From NCBI GenBank assembly GCA_937988775.1, contig CALKHP010000030.1:62001-126000 (forward strand): a DNA stretch of 64,000 bases, written 5' to 3'. Under the pieces are notes generated by a model, which was not told the origin of the DNA, ran no database searches, and worked only from the letters and a program-made list of their open reading frames with translations. The position numbers and the translations under genes are program-made. The DNA comes from an uncultured Alphaproteobacteria bacterium (lineage in GTDB: Bacteria; Pseudomonadota; Alphaproteobacteria; Rhizobiales; Beijerinckiaceae). Shown piece by piece: positions 8,414 to 18,390 of the stretch (position 1 is its first letter; each line of letters begins with the position of its first letter).

Positions 8414-8908
8414 CTACAAGGCCCGCTCGAAGCGGTATTCTTGACTGTTCGAGATGTCGCCGAGCGGGCGCGCGCCACCGACGCGGCTGAAGCCGAGCCG
8501 CTGATACATGGCATGGGCACCGGCAAAGCGGGTATCGCTAAACAGGATCATGCGGCTCGCGCCGGCCTCGACCGCCCGCGCCAACATCGCTTCCGACAGG
8601 CGCCGGCCGAGCCCGCGCCGTTGCAGGTCGGGCCGGACATAGACGCGGTGCAACTCCGCCACGCCCTGCTCGGGAAAGTGCAGCGCAGCACAGGCGCCGA
8701 CGCGGCCGCGCTCATCCTCGATGACGAAGAAGCCGCCCGGCGGCGGAAAGCTCTGGCCCGGCCGCAGCAGGTCCTTGAGGTCGTCATGTGGATCGACAAA
8801 GCAGCCGGGGTAATCGGCGAAGCACAGCGCGAGCAGCCCGAACAGCTCCTGCGCATCCGCATCCGTTACCGGGCGGAGCGCGGGAGTTGGGCCAGCCGCC
8901 GCCGCCAA
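8414..8908 (-). CDS. GNAT-family N-acetyltransferase, probable TTG start
   Basis: A GNAT domain of about 164 aa with the CoA-binding motif VYVRPDLQRRGLGRRLSEAM and the C-terminal AMYQRLGFSRV. No ATG exists at the start of the conserved region. The reading frame stays open back into gatB, but that part is a shadow of gatB. A TTG at 8908, 5 bp after the gatB stop with GGAG eight bases upstream, fits best. It is likely translated from the gatB mRNA. Substrate unknown. Confidence 0.82.
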   Translation of the reverse strand: MAAAAGPTPALRPVTDADAQELFGLLALCFADYPGCFVDPHDDLKDLLRPGQSFPPPGGFFVIEDERGRVGACAALHFPEQGVAELHRVYVRPDLQRRGLGRRLSEAMLARAVEAGASRMILFSDTRFAGAHAMYQRLGFSRVGGARPLGDISNSQEYRFERAL

Positions 8909-8913
8909 GCGCC

Positions 8914-10398
8914 CTACTCCAGCCCGAGCTTCGACTTCAAGATGGCATTGACGGCGGCCGGGTTCACCTTGCCGCCCGACGCCTTCATGGTCTGGCCGAC
9001 GAACCAGCCGAGCAAGGTCGGCTTGAGCTTGACCTGCTCGACCTTGTCCGGATTGGCGGCGATGATATCGTCGACCACCTTCTCGATGGCGCCGGTATCG
9101 GTGACCTGCTTCATGCCGCGCGTCTCGACGATGGCGGCCGGGTCGCCGCCCTCGTTCCACACGATCTCGAACAGGTCCTTGGCGATCTTGCCCGAGATGG
9201 TTTCGTTGCCGATCAGGTCGATGATGCCGCCGAGCTGGTCCGGGCTGACGGGCGAAGCGTCAAGCGCGAGCCCTTCCTTGTTGAGGCGGCCGAACAACTC
9301 GTTGATGACCCAGTTCGCGGCGAGCTTGCCGTCGCGGCCCTTGGCCACCGCCTCGAAATAATCGGCGTTCTCGCGCTCCAGCGTCAACACCATCGCGTCA
9401 TAGGGCGAAACGCCGAAATCGGCGATCAGGCGCGCCTTCTTGGCGTCGGGCAGTTCCGGCAGGCCGCTTCTCAGCTCGTCGACGTAACCTTGCGTGAACT
9501 CGAGCGGCAGCAGGTCGGGGTCGGGGAAGTAGCGGTAGTCATGCGCTTCCTCCTTGGAGCGCATCGAGCGCGTCTCACCCTTGCCGGCATCGTAGAGGCG
9601 GGTTTCCTGGTCGATCTCGCCGCCATCCTCGAGGATGCCGATCTGGCGGCGCGCCTCGAACTCGATCGCCTGGCCGATGAAGCGGATCGAGTTGACGTTC
9701 TTGATCTCGCAGCGCGTGCCGAGCGGCTCGCCGGGGCGGCGCACCGAGACGTTGACGTCGGCGCGCAGGTTACCCTTCTCCATGTCGCCGTCGCAGGTGC
9801 CGAGATAGCGCAGGATGGAACGCAGCTTGGCGACATAGGCCTTCGCCTCCTCGCTGGAGCGCATATCCGGCTTGGAGACGATCTCCATCAACGCCACGCC
9901 CGAACGGTTGAGATCGACGAAGGACATGCGCGGGTCCTGGTCATGCAGCGACTTGCCGGCATCCTGTTCCAGATGCAGCCGCTCGATGCGGATGTCGATC
10001 GGCTCATCCTCGCCCGGCACGTCGATCAGCACCTGGCCCTCGCCGACGATCGGGCTCTTGTACTGGCTGATCTGGTAGCCCTGCGGCAGGTCGGGGTAGA
10101 AATAATTCTTGCGGTCGAAGGTCGAGCGCAGGTTGATCTCGGCCTTGAGGCCGAGCCCGGTGCGCACGGCCTGGGCGACGCATTCCTCGTTGATCACCGG
10201 CAGCATGCCCGGCATCGCCGCATCGACGAGGCTGACATGGCTGTTGGGCTCGCCGCCGAAGGCGGTGGCGGCGCCCGAGAACAGCTTGGCCTGCGAGTTG
10301 ACCTGGGCATGGACCTCCAGGCCGATGATCATCTCCCAGTCACCGGTGGCGCCCCTGATCATGCGCTTGGCGTCCGGGGTGCGGATTTCCTGATCCAT
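8914..10398 (-). CDS. gatB: Asp-tRNA(Asn)/Glu-tRNA(Gln) amidotransferase subunit B
   Basis: Subunit B of the GatCAB complex, which converts misacylated Glu-tRNA(Gln) and Asp-tRNA(Asn) to the correct amides in organisms lacking GlnRS or AsnRS. The 494-aa protein starts its catalytic cradle with WEMIIGLEVHAQVNS, has the typical GYQISQYKSPI and YRYFPDPDLLPL motifs, and ends in a YqeY-like tRNA-binding tail (ASGGKVNPAAVNAILKSKLG). The ATG at 10398 gives the standard length; an open frame continues upstream without support. gatA and gatC are not in this window. A GNAT gene follows on the same strand. Confidence 0.97.
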   Translation of the reverse strand: MDQEIRTPDAKRMIRGATGDWEMIIGLEVHAQVNSQAKLFSGAATAFGGEPNSHVSLVDAAMPGMLPVINEECVAQAVRTGLGLKAEINLRSTFDRKNYFYPDLPQGYQISQYKSPIVGEGQVLIDVPGEDEPIDIRIERLHLEQDAGKSLHDQDPRMSFVDLNRSGVALMEIVSKPDMRSSEEAKAYVAKLRSILRYLGTCDGDMEKGNLRADVNVSVRRPGEPLGTRCEIKNVNSIRFIGQAIEFEARRQIGILEDGGEIDQETRLYDAGKGETRSMRSKEEAHDYRYFPDPDLLPLEFTQGYVDELRSGLPELPDAKKARLIADFGVSPYDAMVLTLERENADYFEAVAKGRDGKLAANWVINELFGRLNKEGLALDASPVSPDQLGGIIDLIGNETISGKIAKDLFEIVWNEGGDPAAIVETRGMKQVTDTGAIEKVVDDIIAANPDKVEQVKLKPTLLGWFVGQTMKASGGKVNPAAVNAILKSKLGLE

Positions 10399-10627
10399 GC
10401 TCGTCACCTGTCTCCGCGCTGCGTACCAAATCGCACGCCCAATTCCTGTCGGTTTGGTAATGCTTCGCCGAACTTGCTTCAAGGGCGCGTGGCGCGTCGG
10501 ACCCCGAATTCGGCGCCGCACCTGCAACGGCAAGAGTGTGAGGCGGGCGGTTCTACCCCGAAAACGGGATTCCTGCGCCCAATCTATGCTGCATCGCAAC
10601 AAGTTTATTCTGCCGGGGACACCCGCA

Positions 10628-11782
10628 ATGACACGATTCTTTTCTCTTCCGCTGGTTGCCGTCGCGGTGGCGGGCCTGTCATTTTCCACCTTTGGCGCCC
10701 TCGCTCAGGGTGCCCCACCCGCGCCGCCAGTGACCGTCGCCGCGCCACTCGCCAGAAAAGTGGCGCAATGGGACGAATATACCGGGCGTTTCGAGGCAGC
10801 CTCGCATGTCGAGATCCGCGCGCGGGTATCCGGCTTCATTGACAAGGTCGCCTTTACGGATGGCGCGCTCGTCAAGAAGGGCGACCTTTTATTCGTCATC
10901 GACCAGCGCCCTTATCGCATTGCGGTAGAAGCGGCGCGCGCCGATGTCGCAAAAGCGAAGGCGCAGGTCGACGTGGCGCAAACCGATGTCGGGCGCGCCA
11001 ACTCCCTCCAGCAATCGCATGTGCTGAGCCAGCGCGACATCGACCAGCGCCGCGCCACGCTCAACGTCGCCAAGGCGACGGCGCTGGCGGCGGAGGCCGA
11101 ACTCGACACCGCCGAACTCAACCTCGCATGGACCGAGGTGCGCGCGCCGATCAGCGGCCGCATCTCGGACAAGAAGGTCGATGTCGGCAACCTGATCTCG
11201 GGCGGACAGGCCGGGGCGACATTGCTGACCACCATCGTCAGCACCGACCCGATCAACTTCGTGTTCGAGGCGTCCGAAGCCGATTACGTGCGCTACAGCC
11301 GGCTCGCCAAGGAAGGAGCGCGGCCGTCATCGCGCGAGGCGCCCACGCCCGTGCAGGTCAGGCTGTCCGACAAGAGCCAGTGGGATCGTACCGGCGCGAT
11401 GGACTTTCTCGACAATCAGGTCAATCCGCGCTCGGGCACGATCCGCGGCCGCGCGGTGTTCGCCAACCACGACAACTTCCTGACGCCGGGCACGTTCGGG
11501 CGCATGCGGCTGTTCGGCGGCGACATCGAAGCCCTGATGGTGCCCGATGCCTCCATCGTCGCCGATCAGGCCCGCAAGATCGTGATGGTGGTCGGCCCCG
11601 ACAGCAAGGTCGTCGGCAAGCCGGTGACGCTCGGCCCGATCATCGATGGGCTACGCGTCGTGCGTAGCGGCCTGTCGCGCGACGACAAGGTGATCATCAC
11701 CGGCCTCGCCAACCCATTCGTGCGGCCCGGCGTGCAGGTCGTGGTCCAGGCCGGCACCATCCAGCTCGCAGCCACCAACTGA
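10628..11782 (+). CDS. RND efflux periplasmic adaptor (AcrA/MexE-like)
   Basis: Membrane-fusion protein of 384 aa. The first 25 or so residues form a signal peptide (MTRFFSLPLVAVAVAGLSF). Then come a lipoyl/biotinyl-like half (residues ~60-90), an alpha-helical hairpin with heptads (ARADVAKAKAQVDVAQTDVG), the second lipoyl half (AWTEVRAPISGRISDKKV), and beta-barrel and membrane-proximal domains. No lipobox Cys is seen. It forms the adaptor between the RND pump 29 bp downstream and a TolC-type channel encoded elsewhere. Divergent from gatB across 229 bp that must hold both promoters. No local regulator gene is present. Confidence 0.93.
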   Translation: MTRFFSLPLVAVAVAGLSFSTFGALAQGAPPAPPVTVAAPLARKVAQWDEYTGRFEAASHVEIRARVSGFIDKVAFTDGALVKKGDLLFVIDQRPYRIAVEAARADVAKAKAQVDVAQTDVGRANSLQQSHVLSQRDIDQRRATLNVAKATALAAEAELDTAELNLAWTEVRAPISGRISDKKVDVGNLISGGQAGATLLTTIVSTDPINFVFEASEADYVRYSRLAKEGARPSSREAPTPVQVRLSDKSQWDRTGAMDFLDNQVNPRSGTIRGRAVFANHDNFLTPGTFGRMRLFGGDIEALMVPDASIVADQARKIVMVVGPDSKVVGKPVTLGPIIDGLRVVRSGLSRDDKVIITGLANPFVRPGVQVVVQAGTIQLAATN

Positions 11783-11811
11783 CGCGCAATCCGCGACTTC
11801 AGGGGCAAGCC

Positions 11812-14800
11812 ATGCGCTTTTCACATTTCTTCATCGACCGGCCGATCTTCGCGGCCGTGCTGTCGATCCTCATCACGATTACCGGGCTGATCGCCCAGCG
11901 CGCGCTGCCGATCTCGGAATATCCCGAGATCGCCCCGCCGACCGTCAGCATCACGGCGAGCTATCCCGGCGCGTCGGCGAAGGTGGTTTCCGAAACGGTG
12001 GCGACGCCGATCGAGCAGGAGGTCAACGGCGTCGACAACATGCTCTATATCGAATCGCAGTCGACCGGCGACGGCAACGTGACGATCAACGTCGTGTTCA
12101 AGCCCGGCACCGATGTCGACCAGGCGCAGGTGCTGGTGCAGAACCGCGTCGCGGTCGCCGAACCGCGCCTGCCCGAATCGGTGCGCCAGATCGGCATCAC
12201 GACGCGAAAGGCCTCGCCCGACCTGATGATGGTCGTGCACATGCTGTCGCCTGACGATTCGCGCAGCGCGCAATATGTCTCCAACTACGCCACGCTCTAC
12301 GTCAAGGACGTGCTCGGGCGGGTCGACGGCGTCGGCAACGTGCAGGTGTTCGGCGCGCGCGATTATGCGATGCGCGTCTGGCTCGACCCGGCCCGCGTGG
12401 CGGCGCGCAACCTGACCGCGAGCGAGGTCGTCGCCGCCATCCGTGCCGCCAACGTGCAGGTCGCGGCCGGCGCCATCAACCAGCCGCCGGCTTCGCCCGA
12501 TGGCGCGTTCCAGCTTTCGGTGCAGACGCAAGGCCGCCTCGCCGACCCGGAGGAATTCGGCAATATCGTCATCCGCGCCGGCGACAATGGCGAGGTGGTG
12601 CGGGTGCGCGATGTGGCGCGCGTCGAACTCGGCGCGCAGGATTACAACGTCAATTCCTACCTCTCGAACAAGGTCGCGACCGCGATCGTGATCTTCCAGC
12701 GCCCGGGCTCGAATGCGCTGGCGACGAGCGCCGCCATCCTCCACCAGATGGAAACGCTCAAGAAGGATTTCCCGGCCGGCGTCGACTATTCGGTGGTCTA
12801 CAACCCGACCGTCTTCATCCAGGAATCGGTCAACGAGGTCGTCAAGACGCTGTTCGAGGCGATGATCCTCGTCGTCATCGTGGTGATCCTGTTCCTGCAA
12901 ACCTGGCGCGCGGCGATCATCCCGGTACTCGCCATCCCGGTCTCGCTGGTCGGCACCTTTTTGGTGATGGACGCCGCCGGCATCTCGTTCAACACGCTGT
13001 CGCTGTTCGGGCTCGTGCTGGCGATCGGCATCGTCGTCGATGACGCCATCGTGGTGGTCGAAAACGTCGAACGCTATCTGCGCATGGGCTACACGCCGAA
13101 GGAGGCCGCCCACAAGACGATGGACGAGGTCGGCGGCGCGCTGCTCGCCATCGCCATCGTGCTGTGCGCGGTGTTCATCCCGACCGCCTTCATCAGCGGG
13201 TTGCAGGGCTCGTTCTACCGCCAGTTCGCGGTGACGATCGCCGCCTCGACGGCGATCTCGTGCTTCGTCTCGCTGACGCTGTCGCCGGCGATGGCGGCGC
13301 TGCTGCTCAAGCCGCATGTCCATGACGCGCCGCAAACCGGCCTCCTCTACCGGCTTGGTGCGCCGCTGCGCTGGTTCTTCGGCCGGTTCAACCGCGCCTT
13401 CGAGGCGATGGGCAACGGCTATGCAAGGCTGACGCGCCGGCTCGTACGGGTGCTCGGCCTGATCCTCGTCGTCTATGCCGCACTGCTGGGCGCGACCTAC
13501 TGGAGGCTCGAGGCGACGCCGACCGGGCTGATCCCGCAACTCGACCGCGGTTATTTCATCGCCGTGTTCCAGTTGCCGCCGGGTGCGACGCTCGAGCGCA
13601 CCGACAAGGTCATCCGCCAGGCCGGCGACATCATCAAGGCGCGGCCGGGCGTCAAGGACTCGGTCGCCTTTACCGGTTTCGACGGCGCGACCTTCACCAA
13701 CGCGCCCAATAGCGGCGTGATCTTCGTCAGCCTAAAGGATTTCGACGAGCGCGAGAAGGAGCACCTGACGACGCAGGGCATCCTCACGGACCTGCGCCAG
13801 CATCTGGCCGTGATTAACGACGCCTTCGTGCTGGTGCTGGAGCCGCCGGCCGTGCCCGGCATCGGCACCGGCGGCGGCCTGAAGGGCTATGTGCAGGATC
13901 GCAGCGGCGCAGGGCTGCCGGCGCTCGAAGGTGCTGCCTGGGCCGTTGCCGGCACGGCCGCGCACACGCCGGGGCTGACACAGGCCTTCACCCTGTTCAA
14001 CACGCGCACGCCGCAGATCTATGCCGATATCGACCGCACCAAGGCGGAAATGCTCGGCGTGCCGATCAACCGCATCTTCGAGACGCTGTCGATCTATATG
14101 GGCTCGGCCTATATCAACGACTTCAACCTGCTCGGGCGCACCTATCGCGTCACCGCGCAGGCTGACAACCAGTATCGCCTGACGCCGCGCGACATCGCCA
14201 ACCTGAAGACGCGCAGCGACAGCGGCGCCATGGTACCGATCGGCGCGGTGGCGAATTTCAACGACACCACAGGCGCCTATCGCGTGCCGCGCTACAACCT
14301 CTATCCGGCGGCGGAGGTGCAGGTGGCGCTCGCGCACGGCTTCTCCTCAGGGCAAGGCATCGCGGCGATGGAGAAGATCGCCAAGGAGAAACTGCCGGCC
14401 GGATTCGGCTTCGAATGGACCGAAATCGCGTTGCAGGAGAAGCTTGCCGGCAACACGGCGGCGATCGCCTTCGGCCTCGCGGTGGTGTTCGTGTTCCTGC
14501 TGCTGGCCGCCCTTTACGAAAGCGTGCTGCTGCCGCTGGCGGTGATCCTGATCGTGCCGATGTGTATCCTGGCGGCGATGATCGGCGTCAACCTGCGCGG
14601 CCTCGACCGCAATGTGCTGGTCGAGATCGGGCTGGTGGTACTGGTCGGGCTCGCCGCCAAGAACGCCATCCTGATCGTCGAGTTCGCCAAGCAGGGCGAG
14701 GACGAGGGCAAGTCGCGCTTCGAGGCGGCGGTCGAAGCCGCACGCACGCGCCTGCGGCCGATCCTGATGACCTCGCTCGCCTTCATCCTCGGCGTGGTGC

Positions 14801-15000
14801 CGCTGGTGATCGCGACGGGGGCCGGCGCCGAAATGCGCCAGTCGCTCGGCACGGCGGTGTTCGCCGGCATGCTCGGCGTGACGCTGTTCGGGCTGCTGTT
14901 CACCCCGGCCTTCTACGTGTTCACACGCTGGATCGCCGGGCTGTTCGGTAAGCGGCCGGTGCCCCACAGCGCACCGCCGGCCGAGATGCAGCCGCACTAA
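11812..15000 (+). CDS. RND efflux pump, HAE-1 family (AcrB/MexF-like)
   Basis: Proton-driven multidrug exporter of 1062 aa with the classical opening RFSHFFIDRPIFAAVLSIL, 12 transmembrane helices and two large periplasmic loops. The proton-relay aspartates are seen in GIVVDDAIVVVENVERYL (about residues 410-411), and the TM10 lysine lies in LAAKNAILIVEFAKQ. The signature places it in the AcrB/MexF branch, whose members export antibiotics, dyes or solvents as trimers. It is cotranscribed with the adaptor upstream and ends at a strong bidirectional terminator. The actual substrates cannot be read from sequence. Confidence 0.95.
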   Translation: MRFSHFFIDRPIFAAVLSILITITGLIAQRALPISEYPEIAPPTVSITASYPGASAKVVSETVATPIEQEVNGVDNMLYIESQSTGDGNVTINVVFKPGTDVDQAQVLVQNRVAVAEPRLPESVRQIGITTRKASPDLMMVVHMLSPDDSRSAQYVSNYATLYVKDVLGRVDGVGNVQVFGARDYAMRVWLDPARVAARNLTASEVVAAIRAANVQVAAGAINQPPASPDGAFQLSVQTQGRLADPEEFGNIVIRAGDNGEVVRVRDVARVELGAQDYNVNSYLSNKVATAIVIFQRPGSNALATSAAILHQMETLKKDFPAGVDYSVVYNPTVFIQESVNEVVKTLFEAMILVVIVVILFLQTWRAAIIPVLAIPVSLVGTFLVMDAAGISFNTLSLFGLVLAIGIVVDDAIVVVENVERYLRMGYTPKEAAHKTMDEVGGALLAIAIVLCAVFIPTAFISGLQGSFYRQFAVTIAASTAISCFVSLTLSPAMAALLLKPHVHDAPQTGLLYRLGAPLRWFFGRFNRAFEAMGNGYARLTRRLVRVLGLILVVYAALLGATYWRLEATPTGLIPQLDRGYFIAVFQLPPGATLERTDKVIRQAGDIIKARPGVKDSVAFTGFDGATFTNAPNSGVIFVSLKDFDEREKEHLTTQGILTDLRQHLAVINDAFVLVLEPPAVPGIGTGGGLKGYVQDRSGAGLPALEGAAWAVAGTAAHTPGLTQAFTLFNTRTPQIYADIDRTKAEMLGVPINRIFETLSIYMGSAYINDFNLLGRTYRVTAQADNQYRLTPRDIANLKTRSDSGAMVPIGAVANFNDTTGAYRVPRYNLYPAAEVQVALAHGFSSGQGIAAMEKIAKEKLPAGFGFEWTEIALQEKLAGNTAAIAFGLAVVFVFLLLAALYESVLLPLAVILIVPMCILAAMIGVNLRGLDRNVLVEIGLVVLVGLAAKNAILIVEFAKQGEDEGKSRFEAAVEAARTRLRPILMTSLAFILGVVPLVIATGAGAEMRQSLGTAVFAGMLGVTLFGLLFTPAFYVFTRWIAGLFGKRPVPHSAPPAEMQPH

Positions 15001-15001
15001 G

Positions 15002-15033
15002 AAAAAAGCCCCGGTCCGACCGGGGCTTTTTTT
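15002..15033. terminator. Bidirectional rho-independent terminator
   Basis: A GC-rich stem GCCCCGG/CCGGGGC with a short TCCGA-type loop is flanked by an A-run on the left and seven Ts on the right, so it works as an intrinsic terminator on both strands. It sits in the 36 bp between the convergent RND pump and aapP. Confidence 0.93.
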
Positions 15034-15036
15034 GTA

Positions 15037-15816
15037 TCAGTGCAGGATCTGGCTGAGGAACAGCTTGGTGCGTTCGTGCTGCGGGTTCTTGAAGAACTCG
15101 TCCGGCTTGTTCATCTCGACGATCTGGCCGCCATCCATGAAGATCACCCGGTCGGCGACCTGGCGGGCAAAGCCCATCTCATGCGTGACGCACAGCATGG
15201 TCATGCCGTCATTGGCGAGGCCGACCATGGTGTCGAGCACTTCCTTGACCATTTCCGGATCGAGCGCCGAGGTCGGCTCGTCGAACAGCATGATCTTCGG
15301 GCTCATGCACAGCGAGCGGGCGATCGCCACGCGCTGCTGCTGGCCGCCGGACAGCTGGCCGGGATATTTGTTGGCCTGCTCGGGGATCTTGACGCGGGTG
15401 AGGTAATGCATCGCCACCTCCTCCGCTTCCTTCTTCGGCATCTTGCGCACCCAGATCGGCGCCAGCGTGCAGTTCTCGAGGATGGTCAGATGCGGGAACA
15501 GGTTGAAATGCTGGAACACCATGCCGACGTCGCGGCGCACCTCGTCTATCTTCTTCAGGTCGTTGGTGAGTTCGACGCCGTCAACGACGATCTGACCCTT
15601 CTGGTGCTCTTCCAGCCGGTTGATGCAGCGGATCATCGTCGACTTGCCGGAACCCGACGGGCCGCACACGACGATCTTCTCGCCGCGCGTCACCTTGAGA
15701 TCGATATCCTTGAGGACGTGGAAATCGCCGAACCACTTGTTGACACCGTTCATTTCAACGGCGACTTCCGTGTTCAGGGCCGTTGGCTTGAGGTTGGGAG
15801 CGGCGCTCATCATCAA
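15037..15816 (-). CDS. aapP: General L-amino acid ABC transporter, ATP-binding protein
   Basis: ATPase of 259 aa with Walker A GPSGSGKST, signature LSGGQQQRVAIARSL, Walker B IMLFDEPTSALD and the switch histidine (VTHEMGF). It belongs to the polar amino-acid (PAAT) family. Last gene of aapJQMP; in Rhizobium this transporter takes up a broad range of L-amino acids. It begins 9 bp after aapM. Three Met codons at the start leave a few residues' uncertainty. Confidence 0.95.
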   Translation of the reverse strand: MMMSAAPNLKPTALNTEVAVEMNGVNKWFGDFHVLKDIDLKVTRGEKIVVCGPSGSGKSTMIRCINRLEEHQKGQIVVDGVELTNDLKKIDEVRRDVGMVFQHFNLFPHLTILENCTLAPIWVRKMPKKEAEEVAMHYLTRVKIPEQANKYPGQLSGGQQQRVAIARSLCMSPKIMLFDEPTSALDPEMVKEVLDTMVGLANDGMTMLCVTHEMGFARQVADRVIFMDGGQIVEMNKPDEFFKNPQHERTKLFLSQILH

Positions 15817-15825
15817 TTCTCCGGT

Positions 15826-17001
15826 CTAACGCTTGTCGGCTTTGGCAAGGCGACGTTCCATGCTCTGCGAGTAGAGCGCCATAGCGTAACAGCACACAAA
15901 ATAAAACAGGGCAGCGAAGGCATAGCCTGTGTAACTCGTCACGGGCGTGGCCCAGTTGGGGTCGTTCATACTCACCTGGACCGTGGTGAGGAAGTCGAAG
16001 ATGCCGACAATCGTCACCAGACTGGTGTCCTTGAACAGGCCGATAAAGGTGTTGACGATGCCGGGGATGACCAGCTTCAGCGCCTGCGGCAGGATGATGA
16101 ACACCATGCTCTGCCAGTAGCCGAGGCCGAGCGATTGCGCGCCCTCATACTGGCCGCGCGGCATGGCCTGCAAGCCGCCACGCACCACCTCGGCCATATA
16201 GGCGGCTGAAAACAGCGCGATGCCGATGATGACGCGCAGCAGCGCATCCGGCTGCATGCCCTGCGACAGGAACAGCGGCAGCATGCGGTTGCTCATGAAC
16301 AGCACGGTAATCAGCGGGACGCCGCGCACGAACTCGATGAATACCACCGAGGCGAAGCGCACGAACGGCAGCCGCGACCGTCGCCCGAGCGCCAGCAGGA
16401 TGCCGAAAGGCAGCGAGAACACGATGCCGATCAGCGACAGCACCATGGTGACGAGCACGCCGCCCCACAGGTTGGTGGAGACCGGCGGCAGGCCGAGCCA
16501 GCGCGCTCCCAGCAGCAGGAAGAAGGCCGAGACCGGGAAGACGAGGAAGAAATACAGCGCGCCCCACACCCGCAGCGGCGCACGCGGCCACAGCATCCAG
16601 GCGATGCCGACCGCCGCCATCACGAAGGTGAGGTTGACGCGCCAGCGCTCGGAAAGCGGGTACTGGCCATAGATATAATAGCCGATGCGGTTGGTCACGA
16701 ACGGCCAGCACGAGCCGACCGGGCGCCCGACATTCGCCGCCAGGCAGGCATCGCGGTTCGAGCCGCTCCAGACCGCATCGATGAACAGGAAGTTCACCAC
16801 CGGCACGGCGACGAGATAAATCGCATACAACCCGAGCAGCGTCAGGACCGCGTTCGGGATCGACGAGAACAGGTTGTTGCGGACCCAGGCGATCCAGCCG
16901 CTCTCGAGCAGCGGCGGCGGCAGGTCGGGCGACGGTTCCTTGCGCACATAGACGCCGGGCTGCGCGGTGGCGTTGGCGACGGATTCGGAAGCGAGCGTCA
17001 T
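15826..17001 (-). CDS. aapM: General L-amino acid ABC transporter permease
   Basis: Inner-membrane permease of 391 aa with an N-terminal extension carrying extra transmembrane helices, typical of AapM. The C-terminal BPD domain has the EAA loop (GGLQAMPRGQYEGAQSLGLG) that contacts AapP. AapM pairs with AapQ as a heterodimer. The conserved RVNLTFVMAAVG and FVRGVPLITVLFM segments are family hallmarks. Gaps to the neighbours are 9 and 11 bp, so it is part of one operon. Confidence 0.95.
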   Translation of the reverse strand: MTLASESVANATAQPGVYVRKEPSPDLPPPLLESGWIAWVRNNLFSSIPNAVLTLLGLYAIYLVAVPVVNFLFIDAVWSGSNRDACLAANVGRPVGSCWPFVTNRIGYYIYGQYPLSERWRVNLTFVMAAVGIAWMLWPRAPLRVWGALYFFLVFPVSAFFLLLGARWLGLPPVSTNLWGGVLVTMVLSLIGIVFSLPFGILLALGRRSRLPFVRFASVVFIEFVRGVPLITVLFMSNRMLPLFLSQGMQPDALLRVIIGIALFSAAYMAEVVRGGLQAMPRGQYEGAQSLGLGYWQSMVFIILPQALKLVIPGIVNTFIGLFKDTSLVTIVGIFDFLTTVQVSMNDPNWATPVTSYTGYAFAALFYFVCCYAMALYSQSMERRLAKADKR

Positions 17002-17012
17002 CGTGCCACCTT

Positions 17013-18200
17013 TCAGCGTTCAACCAGCATGACGCGGCTGTTGTAGACATTCATGATGGCGGAGGTGACGAGCGAAATCACCAGATAGACCAGCATGGTC
17101 AAGAGGATGACCTCGAGCGCCTGCCCGGTCTGGTTGAGCACCGTGCCGGCGAAGATCTGCACCAGGTCGGGATAGCCGATATAGACCGCGAGCGAGGAAT
17201 TCTTGGTCAGGTTGAGGTACTGGCTGGTCAGCGGCGGCACGATCACCCGCATGGCCTGCGGCACCACCACGAGCTTGAGGGTGGTGCCGGAACGCAGCCC
17301 GAGGGCGTGCGCCGCCTCGGTCTGCCCACGCGACACGGCGAGGATGCCGGCACGCACGATCTCGGCGATGAACGCGGCGGTATAGATCACCAGGCCGAGC
17401 AGCAGCGCCACGAATTCGGGATAAACCTGCAGGCCGCCACGGAAATTGAAGCCCTGGAGCTTCGGAATGTCGAAGGTGACCGGCATGCCGGCGGCGAAAT
17501 AGGCGAGCAACGGCAGGCCGATGACGAGGCCGAGCATGGTCCAACCGACCGGATATTGCTTGCCGGTCTCGGCCTGCTGCCTGCGCGCCCAGCGGCGGAA
17601 CGCGATCGCCCCGACAACCCCGACGATCAAGGCGATACCCATCAGCCACGAACCCGCACCGAACTGCGGCTGCGGCATGAACAGGCCACGGTTGTTGATG
17701 ACGACGCCGGCGCCGAGATGGAAGGACTGGCGCGGGTTGGGCAGCGGCTTGAGCACCGCGTTGTACCAGAACAGCAGTTGCAGCAGCAGCGGGATGTTGC
17801 GGATGCTCTCGACATAGATCTTGGCGATGCGCGCCACGATCCAGTTGCTCGACAGGCGCGCGATGCCGATGGTGAAGCCAAGGATCGTCGTCAGCACGAT
17901 ACCGACTGCAGCGACCAGAAGCGTGTTGAGCAGGCCGACGATGAAAGCATCGAAATAGGTGCTGGCATCGGCGCTGTAGGGAATCAGATGCTGATTGATG
18001 TCGAAGCCGGCTTTTTCCCAGAAGAAGCCGAAGCCGGTGCGGATATTGGCATCGTTCATGTTGTCGGTGGCGTTCTTCGCCGCCGCCCAGAACAGCCAGA
18101 CCAGCGCCGCCACCAGGACGACCTGAAAGAAATAACCACGATAGGTCGGGTTATAGAGGATCGACGCCTTCGCCTGCGGTCGTTCGTTCTCGCTAGCCAC
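17013..18200 (-). CDS. aapQ: General L-amino acid ABC transporter permease
   Basis: Inner-membrane permease of 395 aa, partner of AapM. The long N-terminal half includes one helix and a periplasmic stretch. The C-terminal BPD_transp domain has the EAA motif ILAVSRGQTEAAHALGL, and SIRNIPLLLQLLFWY is typical of PAAT permeases. It follows aapJ after a 229-bp spacer containing a strong hairpin, a common arrangement for keeping solute-binding protein mRNA more abundant than permease mRNA. Confidence 0.95.
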   Translation of the reverse strand: MASENERPQAKASILYNPTYRGYFFQVVLVAALVWLFWAAAKNATDNMNDANIRTGFGFFWEKAGFDINQHLIPYSADASTYFDAFIVGLLNTLLVAAVGIVLTTILGFTIGIARLSSNWIVARIAKIYVESIRNIPLLLQLLFWYNAVLKPLPNPRQSFHLGAGVVINNRGLFMPQPQFGAGSWLMGIALIVGVVGAIAFRRWARRQQAETGKQYPVGWTMLGLVIGLPLLAYFAAGMPVTFDIPKLQGFNFRGGLQVYPEFVALLLGLVIYTAAFIAEIVRAGILAVSRGQTEAAHALGLRSGTTLKLVVVPQAMRVIVPPLTSQYLNLTKNSSLAVYIGYPDLVQIFAGTVLNQTGQALEVILLTMLVYLVISLVTSAIMNVYNSRVMLVER

Positions 18201-18390
18201 TCAAGAACTCCCTGCTGCCGATCACGGGATGGAGCGCCTGCTGCCGGCCAGCACTTGGCCGGACAGCGCCCCGAACCTCTCCGGCGCATCCTCCGGGCCG
18301 CCCTCGCCTTGTTCCGGCGTGTTATCCGCGGCGGCCAGTCCCTGCATTCTCATTGCCAAATCGGCCGGGCGAACCGCCCAAGGCCGCAAG

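Noticed and set aside
8788..10842. 684-codon plus-strand frame opposite gatB
   Set aside because: gatB on the other strand has all family motifs. The plus-strand product has no recognisable domain.
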